NCBI GenBank assembly: GCA_025463985.1
Contig: JAODBM010000002.1
Location: forward strand, 62,001-126,000
Length of the DNA: 64,000 nucleotides
Source of the DNA: Acidimicrobiales bacterium
GTDB lineage: Bacteria > Actinomycetota > Acidimicrobiia > Acidimicrobiales > Iamiaceae
Reading direction: 5' to 3'
Shown: in pieces, positions 15,599 through 23,441 of the stretch
Layout: each line of letters starts with the position of its first letter
How positions within the stretch are numbered: position 1 is the first letter of the stretch
Notes under the pieces: model-generated
Seen by the model: the letters and a program-made list of their open reading frames with translations, nothing else
Database searches by the model: none
Told to the model about the DNA's origin: nothing
Made by a program: the position numbers and the translations under genes

Positions 15599-16225
15599 GT
15601 GACTCCGACCACCCGCAGCGAACACAGCCGCCGGGCACTCCTCGCTGGAACCGCCGCCGTCGTCGCGGCTGGTGCGCTTGTAGCGCTCGCGGGCGTCCAC
15701 CTCAACGACACCACGTCGGCGCACCACGTCGGACAGATGCTCGTCGCAATGGGCAGCGCAGCCGTCGGCGCCGGAATCGTCGGCGGCATCCTTGGCTGCG
15801 GCCAAGCCGTCATCGACGACGCACGAGCGGAGCGAGACACGCGCCGCGCCGCCCGAGCTTCGCTCGACCTAACCCTCGCCACGTCGTGTGACCTGCGATC
15901 GATCGATCTCAGTGAGGCCGACCTGCGAGACCACTACCTCGTCGACCGAGACTTCAGCCGCGCCCGGCTGGGACAGGCCAACCTCACCCGCGCCAAGCTC
16001 ACCCGTACTCGCCTCGTCGCCGCCGACCTGACCGCAGCAGACCTGACCGCCGCCGATCTCTCCGAGTGCGATCTCACCGAGGCCGACCTGACCGGCGCAA
16101 TCCTCACCGGAGCCATCCTCGATGGGTGCACACTGTCCGACGCCATCTGGGATCACACCACCCGATGGCCGCCGGGTGGGCCCCCGGACACCGGCGGCGC
16201 CGGTCGCACGGCCGGCTACATCTGA
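15599..16225 (+). CDS. Membrane-anchored pentapeptide-repeat protein
   Basis: A 208-residue protein (GTG directly behind the previous stop). Two hydrophobic segments (about residues 13-33 and 45-68) are followed by pentapeptide repeats A-(D/N)-L-x-x from about 95 to 175 (LTAADLTAADLSECDLTEAD). The repeats form a right-handed quadrilateral helix used for protein contacts. An actinobacterial membrane-plus-pentapeptide arrangement is common but of unknown role. Context with a STAS-like gene suggests signalling (inference). Confidence 0.75.
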   Translation: MTPTTRSEHSRRALLAGTAAVVAAGALVALAGVHLNDTTSAHHVGQMLVAMGSAAVGAGIVGGILGCGQAVIDDARAERDTRRAARASLDLTLATSCDLRSIDLSEADLRDHYLVDRDFSRARLGQANLTRAKLTRTRLVAADLTAADLTAADLSECDLTEADLTGAILTGAILDGCTLSDAIWDHTTRWPPGGPPDTGGAGRTAGYI

Positions 16226-16390
16226 GACTTGTCGACGGGCGTGTGGTTCAGCGACGGCCGCGTCGACATCAACCACATGAACGGTGGCCGGGATGGTCAC
16301 TCAGTGTGGAGCGCCCACCAGCGAGCCGGGAACACGCGCGGCGACCGAGGCGGTGCAAGCTGCGTGACGGCCCTCGTTTCCAAGGTCAGG

Positions 16391-17071
16391 ATGGCGGCTC
16401 CCACCTCAACATTCGAGATCCGTGTTCTGCACAGCGACACGGGTGATAGTTGGCGCGACGAAGGCCTCGTGGTCATCGATGGACGCGATCGCCTTGTGAC
16501 GATCGGCGGCTTCCCTACCAACGGGCATTGGATCGGACGGCGACCCGAGGACGTGGTCGGTGCCTCCTCGTGTCTGCTTCCGACGGACGAGCCTCACGAC
16601 GCTTTTGTCGCTCGGTGCGATTGCGGAATGGAGGACTGCGGCGCGCTCGTCGCCCAAATCCGGCGCGTCGGCGACCGCATCACTTGGGACCAGATGCGCT
16701 ACAGCACGGTGGATCGGTCCGGCAGATATCCGATCGATGCGGAGCCCTTCGAGTTCGATGCTGCGCAGTACGAGGACGCCATCATGCAGCAGGTAGTGCC
16801 GCTCACCGCGTGGAGCCCCACCACGCGCCAGGCAGCCCAACTCGTGAACCAGCGGATGAAGGTTGCCGACCTGGCGGAGCACCGCCTTCGGCGCCCGCGA
16901 TGCGGACCCAGGGGCGATGACGAAGTCGAGGTAACTGCGACGCTCGAAGATGCGGGCGACAGGGGCCGAACGCGCCTCAGCCAGAGGTTCACGCTCAACA
17001 CAGGAGAATCGGCCGAGGCCCTCGCTGACCGCGTCACGGCCTACCTCACCAGCGGCAGCCTCGATAGATGA
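16391..17071 (+). CDS. Hypothetical protein with Cys-rich motif
   Basis: About 226 residues from ATG 16391, preceded by an AAGGTCAGG box; starts at GTG 16364 and 16229 are also in frame. The middle has VARCDCGMEDCGALVAQIRR with three close cysteines, followed by WDQMRYS. The C-terminal about 70 residues read as beta/helix with a final helix (ALADRVTAYLTSG). The C-x-C-x4-C element could be a metal site. Family not recognised. Confidence 0.5.
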   Translation: MAAPTSTFEIRVLHSDTGDSWRDEGLVVIDGRDRLVTIGGFPTNGHWIGRRPEDVVGASSCLLPTDEPHDAFVARCDCGMEDCGALVAQIRRVGDRITWDQMRYSTVDRSGRYPIDAEPFEFDAAQYEDAIMQQVVPLTAWSPTTRQAAQLVNQRMKVADLAEHRLRRPRCGPRGDDEVEVTATLEDAGDRGRTRLSQRFTLNTGESAEALADRVTAYLTSGSLDR

Positions 17072-17249
17072 CGCTCGCTCCACGCCTTAGCCCCGGCCGC
17101 ACCGGCTCCAAATGCTCAGACGCCCGATGGCGACCTGAGCCGTCGCTCCGAGCAACGAGGCCCGCTGCGGAAGCGGGGCGGGTGATCGTCAACCTCTCAG
17201 CCCGCGCCACATCCGACGGTGGGTGGGTGGTTCAAGGCTTCGCTGGCGA

Positions 17250-18089
17250 TCAGCAGCTGACGTACAGGTGGAACGGCTTTGCCGCGAGGGCGCCGGTCGC
17301 GTTGTAGGTCTTGACGACGACCGTCGCGATGTCGGCGTTGCTCAGGCTGGTCGAGGCGAAACCGCCGACGGTGATGCCCGCCGGATCGCCGACGGAGGCG
17401 ACCCAGGCGCACAGCGCGACCTCGCGGTCGAACTTCACGCTGTAGAAGCCCGTCGTCACCGTGGACACGGTCGCCACCCGCTCGCCACGCGCGAGGGTCC
17501 CGTTCGCGTTGACCACGGCCTCGAGGGGCTTGACGAGGTAGCCGCTCACGTCGATGACGACGTGGGTCACGCCGGCGTAGACCTTGACGCTCATGTCGGT
17601 GCCCTTCGCGCCGCAGTGGTGGCACAAGGCGACCAACCCGGCGCCGGTCGCGTTGAACGCGGTGCCGTAGTTCATGAACGTCGCGGTGGGCTCCGGCTGC
17701 AACGCCGGGTACGCGCGCAGGTACCCCACGCCGGTCGCCCCGACCGCGGTGATGCTCACCTGGACGGCGGTCGCGGCGTCGGGGATCCCACAGCCCCCGG
17801 GCAGGCCGCCCTGCGCGTTGAAGGCCGAGCCGGTGCCGATCGCCTGGTAGCTGCGCACCTCGAGCGAGGAGAACGTCCCGCCGGCCTTGCGGGTGTCGAC
17901 GATGCGGCACGGCGTGATGGCGACGGCGTGCGCCTCCGGGACCGGGGCGATGCCACCCCGACCCCGCGTCGCGGCGGTGGCCGCCTGCGGCGCCGCTGGC
18001 GCGGCGTCGAGGCTCGCCCACGCGATCCCCCCGCCCATCAGCGCGGCGACAGCCCCGACGACCGCGAGCAGCTTGAACCGGCTCAACAT
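17250..18089 (-). CDS. Secreted protein of the 'PCRIVDTR' surface family, paralogue 2
   Basis: A 279-residue protein; start at 18089 with GAGGAGG 7 bases ahead. Signal peptide MLSRFKLLAVVGAVAALMGG. The module order repeats that of 13022-13855: AITPCRIVDTR, GGCGIPDAATAVQVSITAVG, VGYLRAYPALQPEPTATFMN, HVVIDVSGYLV, then a C-terminal region ending LYVSC. Conserved cysteines likely form disulfides. The two paralogues bracket a 3.4-kb segment that contains tRNA-Glu and the small regulatory genes. Surface role inferred. Confidence 0.7.
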   Translation of the reverse strand: MLSRFKLLAVVGAVAALMGGGIAWASLDAAPAAPQAATAATRGRGGIAPVPEAHAVAITPCRIVDTRKAGGTFSSLEVRSYQAIGTGSAFNAQGGLPGGCGIPDAATAVQVSITAVGATGVGYLRAYPALQPEPTATFMNYGTAFNATGAGLVALCHHCGAKGTDMSVKVYAGVTHVVIDVSGYLVKPLEAVVNANGTLARGERVATVSTVTTGFYSVKFDREVALCAWVASVGDPAGITVGGFASTSLSNADIATVVVKTYNATGALAAKPFHLYVSC

Positions 18090-18171
18090 GATTCGCCTCC
18101 TCAGGCGCAGGAGGCACCCACCCCCGCTTGGCGCGGAGCGTACGACCGCGACGGCCCGCATGGCCGGTCGC

Positions 18172-18966
18172 TCAGGGCGTGCCGAACGCCTCGCCGTGCG
18201 GCACCGCGAACCAGCCGGCGGGGTGGTCGGCCCACACCCGGAACGCCGCCTCGATCTCGGCGAGCTCGTCCACGGTCGACCAACCGAGCTCGACGAGCTG
18301 GGTGGCGATGGCCGAGTCGCGCATGCGGTCGGCCCACATGCCGCCCCACCAGGCGCGATCGTGCGGGGTCGAGAAGCGCCAGACCGACGCTCCCGCCCGA
18401 ACCTCGGAGAACCCAGCCTCCTGCATCCAGCCGAGCAGGAACCGGCCGGCGTCGGGCTCGCCGCCGTTGTGGCGCGCCAGCGACCGGTACAGCTCCAGCC
18501 AGCGGTCGAGCCGGGCGTCGAGCGGCGCCCAGGCGAACGACGAGTAGTCCCCATCTCGCACGGCGACCACGCCGTCGGGCCGGCAGACGCGCCGCATCTC
18601 GGTCAGCGCCCGCACGGGTTGGGCGAGGTGCTGGAGGACCTGATGGGCGTGGACCACGTCGAACGTGTCGTCGTCGAAGTCGAGCCGGTAGACGTCGCCC
18701 ACGCGAAACGACGGCCCGTCGACGCCACCGGCCCCGGCGGCGAGGTCGATGACCGCCGGGCTGCGGTCAACGCCGACCACCCGACCCGGCGCGACGAGGC
18801 GGGCGAGGTCGGCCGTGATGGTCCCGGGCCCGCACCCGACGTCGAGGACGGACTGGCCCGGCGCGAGCAGGGGCAACAGGTTCGGCGCGGAGTTCGCGGC
18901 AGTGCGCCACGTGTGCGAGCGCAGCACCGACTCGTGGTGGCCGTGGGTGTAGGTCTCCTCCGACAT
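18172..18966 (-). CDS. Class I SAM-dependent methyltransferase
   Basis: A 264-residue protein with the SAM-binding motif SVLDVGCGPGTITADLARLV (about 39-58), acidic end of strand 2 (GVDRSP), motif II region (FDDDTFDVVHAHQVLQHLAQ) and post-motif RRVCRPDGVVAV. This is the UbiE/Methyltransf_11 type, which methylates small molecules. The substrate cannot be read from sequence. It stands alone, 82 bp upstream (in its own direction) of the surface protein gene. Likely cytoplasmic. Confidence 0.85.
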   Translation of the reverse strand: MSEETYTHGHHESVLRSHTWRTAANSAPNLLPLLAPGQSVLDVGCGPGTITADLARLVAPGRVVGVDRSPAVIDLAAGAGGVDGPSFRVGDVYRLDFDDDTFDVVHAHQVLQHLAQPVRALTEMRRVCRPDGVVAVRDGDYSSFAWAPLDARLDRWLELYRSLARHNGGEPDAGRFLLGWMQEAGFSEVRAGASVWRFSTPHDRAWWGGMWADRMRDSAIATQLVELGWSTVDELAEIEAAFRVWADHPAGWFAVPHGEAFGTP

Positions 18967-19204
18967 CGCGCCAGGCTCGCGCCCGGGCCGGCCGGGTCGA
19001 AATGCGAGCCGACCCCGACCCCGCCGAGCTGCTCGCCAGACGGAGAAGCGGCACTGGGTCCAGCCTGGTCCCGTTCTTGATGTGGCCTGCTGCGTCGCCC
19101 GCGAGCACCGCCCCTCGGTGGCGGGCTACCCGGGCCGGTCAGCGCCCTCCATGGCAAGGGCGTCTCATCATGGCGGAGCGGGCCGCCCGTCTTCGTCGGT
19201 GCCC

Positions 19205-20080
19205 TCAGCCGGTGAACGAGGCCGTCGCCGCGACCGGCTGCGCCGCCGGGGCCGACGAGCCGGCGACGGGCGCCGTCGTCGACGTGACCGCGGTGGTCGC
19301 GGTGGCGGTGGTGGCCGTGGTCGCGGGTGGTGCGGTCACGTTGAACGTCGTCGTCACGTCGCCCAGGAAGTGGGTGCCGGCCTGGCAGAACACGACCATG
19401 TCGTGGAGGCCGGCCGGCTCCGCGTGCGGCGGGTGCGAGGGCGTCCCCCCGAGGCCGCCCAAGACGATCACCTGACCGAACGTGCCGTCGGCGTGGACCG
19501 CGATGCCCTCGGTGATGCTGGTCGACGGTGTCGGCGTGGGTGGGCGGACCGTGGTGATCACGAGGACGCTGGTGGCCGCCGGGGTCGACGCTGGGCACGT
19601 CCCGGTGAGGCGGATCTCGGTGAACGTCGAGCTCAGGCCCGTGAGGTGGACGGTCGGAGCCGGGGGCGGCGCGACCGCGGGCAGCACGTCGACGGTGAAG
19701 CCGGGAGTGGCGGTCGCCGTCGGCCCGGTGGTGGTGCCGTGGACGCATGTCAGCGTGGCGCCATAGAGCCCGCTGGGCGCGGTGACCGGCACGTCGAGGT
19801 CGGCGGCGAACTCGACGGAGCTGACGAGCGGCACGGTCCGCTGGAACGTGTACGGCCCACCGGGCGCGGCCGCCGGCAGCGTCGCCGTGACCACCGCACT
19901 GAGGTCGCTCCGGTCCGCCACTGCGCACTGTCCCCTGAACGTGACGACTCCGCCGCGGTGCACGTCGACCGGGCTGACCGACACCGTGGCGGTATCGGGG
20001 CCAGCGGCCGACGCCGGCACGCCCCCGCCCGCCAGCGCAGCCAGCGCCATCGCCGCCGCCACCACACTCGCTCGTCGCAT
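19205..20080 (-). CDS. Secreted Ig-like protein with Thr/Ala tail
   Basis: A 291-residue protein from ATG 20080, signal peptide MRRASVVAAAMALAALAGG ending around ASA. Two beta-rich, Ig-like units with one Cys pair each (about 50-115 and 130-230; VTFRGQCAV, YGATLTCVHG, RLTGTCPAS, MVVFCQAG). A low-complexity Thr/Ala/Val tail (about 240-275) may be a cell-wall spacer. No catalytic motif. The family is not recognised; it belongs to the extracellular set of this region. It is divergent from the ASH-domain gene, and 20081-20320 is their shared promoter region. Confidence 0.6.
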   Translation of the reverse strand: MRRASVVAAAMALAALAGGGVPASAAGPDTATVSVSPVDVHRGGVVTFRGQCAVADRSDLSAVVTATLPAAAPGGPYTFQRTVPLVSSVEFAADLDVPVTAPSGLYGATLTCVHGTTTGPTATATPGFTVDVLPAVAPPPAPTVHLTGLSSTFTEIRLTGTCPASTPAATSVLVITTVRPPTPTPSTSITEGIAVHADGTFGQVIVLGGLGGTPSHPPHAEPAGLHDMVVFCQAGTHFLGDVTTTFNVTAPPATTATTATATTAVTSTTAPVAGSSAPAAQPVAATASFTG

Positions 20081-20320
20081 GGCGCCCCCTACGTCGGCCG
20101 CGAGCGTATGCGGCCCGGGCCGGCGCACCCCAGCACGGCGTCGCGACGACCTTCCTCTTGCGCTTGTCGCCGAGGACCCGGGCGCCGAGCCTGAGCACCG
20201 ACGTCGACCACATCGAGCACTGGATGCTGCCGGTGTGACCGGACGGGAGGCGGAGCGAACGCCGAATTGAGTAGTGGTTGCTCTGAAGCCCGCGGCCGGA
20301 CGCACGCCACTGTGGCCGGC

Positions 20321-23300
20321 ATGTACAGCTCACGACTCGCCGCTGCAGTTCTCTGCAGCGTCATCGCCGCGGCAGCCATCTCGATCGCTCCGTCCCCCGC
20401 CCTCTCGTCGCCCAGCCTGGCGACCACCGGCCGGTCGGGGCCCCGGACCGCGAAGTCGTCGCCCCACGCCGAGGTGACCGCGTCGGCGGCCTCGCTCGAC
20501 TTCGGCCGCGGGTCGGTCGGGACGACCACGCCCAAGCAGTACGTGACGCTGCGCAACACCGGCGACGACGTCGCCACGTTCAACCCTCCGACCGTCACCG
20601 GCCCGTTCACCGTGACCAACGGGTGCGCAGCGAGCCTGGCGCCCGGAGCCAGCTGCCAGGTTGGCTTCGCGTTCAAGCCGACGGCGGTCGGGGCGTGGAG
20701 CTCGCACGGCCAGATCCAGGGCCCGCAGGCCTCGTTCTACGTGGCCCTGTATGGGCGCGGCGACGGCACCCCGTACCCGCTGACCGTCTCGCCCGCCGGC
20801 CTCGACTTCGGCGACGAGGGCGTCGGCACCACGTCGGCGACGCAGCTGGTGACGATCACCAACACCTCTCCCGCCGCGGTGAGCTGGACGTTCCACAACG
20901 GGCTGCCGAGCACCACGTCATTCACCCGCCCGACGAACACCTGTGCCTCGGGCACGCTCGCGGCCAACGCCTCGTGCTCCATGCAGTTCGCGTTCACCCC
21001 GAAGAAGCGCGGCGTGATCACCGGCACCGCGACGGTGACGCTCAACGTCACCGGTGCTGGCGCCCTCGACGTTCCGATCAAGCTCGCCGGCTTCGGGCTG
21101 GCCGAGCTGGAGGTGACCCCCACGAGCCTCAGCTTCGGCGATGTGGTGGCCGGCCAGAGCAGCTCGCTGCAGGCAGTCCTGGTGCGCAACACCAGCACCC
21201 ACAGCGTCTCGTTCGCCTGGAGCGGCGGCATCCCCGCTGGCTCGGTCTTCCAGCGCACCGGCACCTGCGCCCAGCCGCAGCTGCTGGCCGCCGGCAGCGC
21301 GTGCTTCTTCACCTACAGCTTCGGCCCGCCGTCGGCTGCGCCCTACGCATCCAGCGCGAACCTGACGGTATCGGTGCCGGGGACGACCTATAGCGACACG
21401 GTGAAGATCATGCTGGCGGGCCATGGGGTGGCAACTGCCAGCGACGCCTACCCGATCACCGTGACACCCACGGCGCTGAGCTTCGGCGAGGTGCCGCTCG
21501 GCCTGCAGCCGGCGATGTCGGTGCGGCTCCACAACGTCACCGGCTCGGCGGTCACGTTCGGCTGGTCCGGGGGCGGCTTCAGCACCAACAACGGCTTCTC
21601 CAACGTCTCGGGGAGCTGCCTCGCCACGCAGACGCTGGCCGCGGCGAGCTCGTGCTCGATCTCGTTCGCCTTCAACCCGAAGCAGCTCGCCACCGTCAGC
21701 AACTCGACGCTGCTCAACATCAGCCCGAGCGGGAAGTCGACGCTCATGGTGCCGGTCAACATGTCGGGCATCGGCGTCCCGTCGGCGCTCACCTCCAGCC
21801 CGACGATCATGAACTTCGGCTCGCAGGCCGTGGGCACCACCTCGGCGGACGTGCCGCTCGTCGTCACGAACCACAGCCTGCAGCCGGTGTCGTTCACGTC
21901 GGCCGGCGGCGGCTTCAACGTGTCGAACGGGTTCGGCGGTTCGACCGGCACCTGCCCGGCCACGCTCGCCGCCGGCGGCTCCTGCGCCGACGGCATCTAC
22001 CGCTTCGCCCCCCAGTCGACCGGCGCCGCGGAGGCCACCACCGGCATCGGCCTGCCGATCTCGGCACCTGGCACCGGCTACGCCCAGGGAAGCCTGGTCG
22101 TGACCGGCTTCGCGACCGGGAACGGCCCGGTGGCCTACGTCAGCCCGCTCGACCTCGACTTCGGTCCCGTCGCGCCGAACCAGCTCTCCGGCCCGCTGAC
22201 CGTGACGCTCTACAACGGCGGGAGCCAGACGATCACCGCCGTGACCGCCTTCAAGCCGGCGAACACGCACTTCACCGTCTCCGGCAGCTGCGCGAGCGTC
22301 CCGCCCGGCGGGAGCTGCCCGTTCCAGTACCGGTTCCAGGACAGCGCCGTCGGCGGCAACCACACGACGGTGTACTTCACATCGTCGGGCGGCAACTTCT
22401 CGGTCTCCCTCGACGCCCGCGTGCGGGCGCTCCCCACCACGGCCCCCGACGCCTACAACGCGTCGACCGGGTTCCCGCTCGGCGTGTCCAACCCGGCCGA
22501 AGGCGTGCTGGCCAACGACGCCGGAATCGGTCTGCACGTGAGCAACCACACCTATCCGACCCACGGCACGCTGGTGATCGCCGCGGCGGGCACGTTCAAG
22601 TACACGCCGAACGCGGCCTACACGGGGCCCGACTCGTTCACCTACAGCGCCACCGACTCGATCGGCGGTGCGAGCAACACCGCCACGGTGACGATCTCGG
22701 TCAAGCCCCACCCGACGCCGCCGAACGCCGCGTTCACGAAGGCGTCCTACCAGGACTTCCTGCACCGCCAACCGAGCTCGTCGGAGCTGGCGACCGCCGT
22801 GGCGGCGCTCGGGGGCGGGCAGCCCCGGGGGAACCTCGTGACCCAGCTCGCCTCCTCGCCCGAGTGGGTGTCGGTCATCGTGAACCAGCTCTACCTGGAC
22901 ACGCTCGGCCGCAACGGTGAGCCGGGTGGCGTCGCCTACTGGACCGACGTGCTGCGCAAGCACCAGCAGACGGTGGCCCAGGTGACGGCGTTCTTCTTCG
23001 CCTCCGACGAGTACTTCAAGAACCTCGGCGGCAACACCGTGGACAGCTGGCTGACCGACGTGTTCTGGAAGATGATCCTGCGGGCACCGACTGCAGCCGA
23101 GCTCACCGCGTGGAAGGGCGAGGTCGCCGCGCATGGCCGCACCGACGTGGCCGGCCGCCTGTTCCAGTCCGACCCCTCGTGCCGGCGGCGAGTGGCCAAC
23201 GTCTACCAGTCACTGCTCGACCGGGCCCCGGAGCCGGGCGGCCTCGCCTACTGGGCGATCCAGGTCGCCCAGCACGGCGACATTGCGCTCGCCGCCAACC

Positions 23301-23350
23301 TTGGCGCCAGCGATGAGTACTTCCAGCGGGCTCAGTCCCGCTACCCGTAG
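20321..23350 (+). CDS. Secreted ASH-repeat / cadherin-like / DUF4214 protein
   Basis: A 1,009-residue protein from ATG 20321 with signal peptide. Six Ig-like ASH (choice-of-anchor D-type) repeats start near residues 50, 152, 262, 377, 488 and 604, each opening with the pattern S-P-x-x-L-x-F-G-x-x-x-x-G-T and containing paired cysteines. A cadherin/Big-like unit follows (about 709-800: GVLANDAGIGLHV, GTFKYTPNAAYTGPDSFTY). The C-terminal about 200 residues are DUF4214 repeats (YLDTLGRNGEPGGVAYWTDV; LLDRAPEPGGLAYWAIQVAQ; SDEYFQRAQSRYP). Such modules build long extracellular stalks. DUF4214 recurs at the end of three neighbours, suggesting a shared anchoring or assembly role (inference). Confidence 0.8.
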   Translation: MYSSRLAAAVLCSVIAAAAISIAPSPALSSPSLATTGRSGPRTAKSSPHAEVTASAASLDFGRGSVGTTTPKQYVTLRNTGDDVATFNPPTVTGPFTVTNGCAASLAPGASCQVGFAFKPTAVGAWSSHGQIQGPQASFYVALYGRGDGTPYPLTVSPAGLDFGDEGVGTTSATQLVTITNTSPAAVSWTFHNGLPSTTSFTRPTNTCASGTLAANASCSMQFAFTPKKRGVITGTATVTLNVTGAGALDVPIKLAGFGLAELEVTPTSLSFGDVVAGQSSSLQAVLVRNTSTHSVSFAWSGGIPAGSVFQRTGTCAQPQLLAAGSACFFTYSFGPPSAAPYASSANLTVSVPGTTYSDTVKIMLAGHGVATASDAYPITVTPTALSFGEVPLGLQPAMSVRLHNVTGSAVTFGWSGGGFSTNNGFSNVSGSCLATQTLAAASSCSISFAFNPKQLATVSNSTLLNISPSGKSTLMVPVNMSGIGVPSALTSSPTIMNFGSQAVGTTSADVPLVVTNHSLQPVSFTSAGGGFNVSNGFGGSTGTCPATLAAGGSCADGIYRFAPQSTGAAEATTGIGLPISAPGTGYAQGSLVVTGFATGNGPVAYVSPLDLDFGPVAPNQLSGPLTVTLYNGGSQTITAVTAFKPANTHFTVSGSCASVPPGGSCPFQYRFQDSAVGGNHTTVYFTSSGGNFSVSLDARVRALPTTAPDAYNASTGFPLGVSNPAEGVLANDAGIGLHVSNHTYPTHGTLVIAAAGTFKYTPNAAYTGPDSFTYSATDSIGGASNTATVTISVKPHPTPPNAAFTKASYQDFLHRQPSSSELATAVAALGGGQPRGNLVTQLASSPEWVSVIVNQLYLDTLGRNGEPGGVAYWTDVLRKHQQTVAQVTAFFFASDEYFKNLGGNTVDSWLTDVFWKMILRAPTAAELTAWKGEVAAHGRTDVAGRLFQSDPSCRRRVANVYQSLLDRAPEPGGLAYWAIQVAQHGDIALAANLGASDEYFQRAQSRYP

Positions 23351-23441
23351 CCGCTGCCGCCACGTCGGTGAGCAGGTTCACCAGGCCGTGACGAGAACGC
23401 GCACCCTCCCGTTGGCGTCCCGCCCCGGGCGCCGGACCGGG

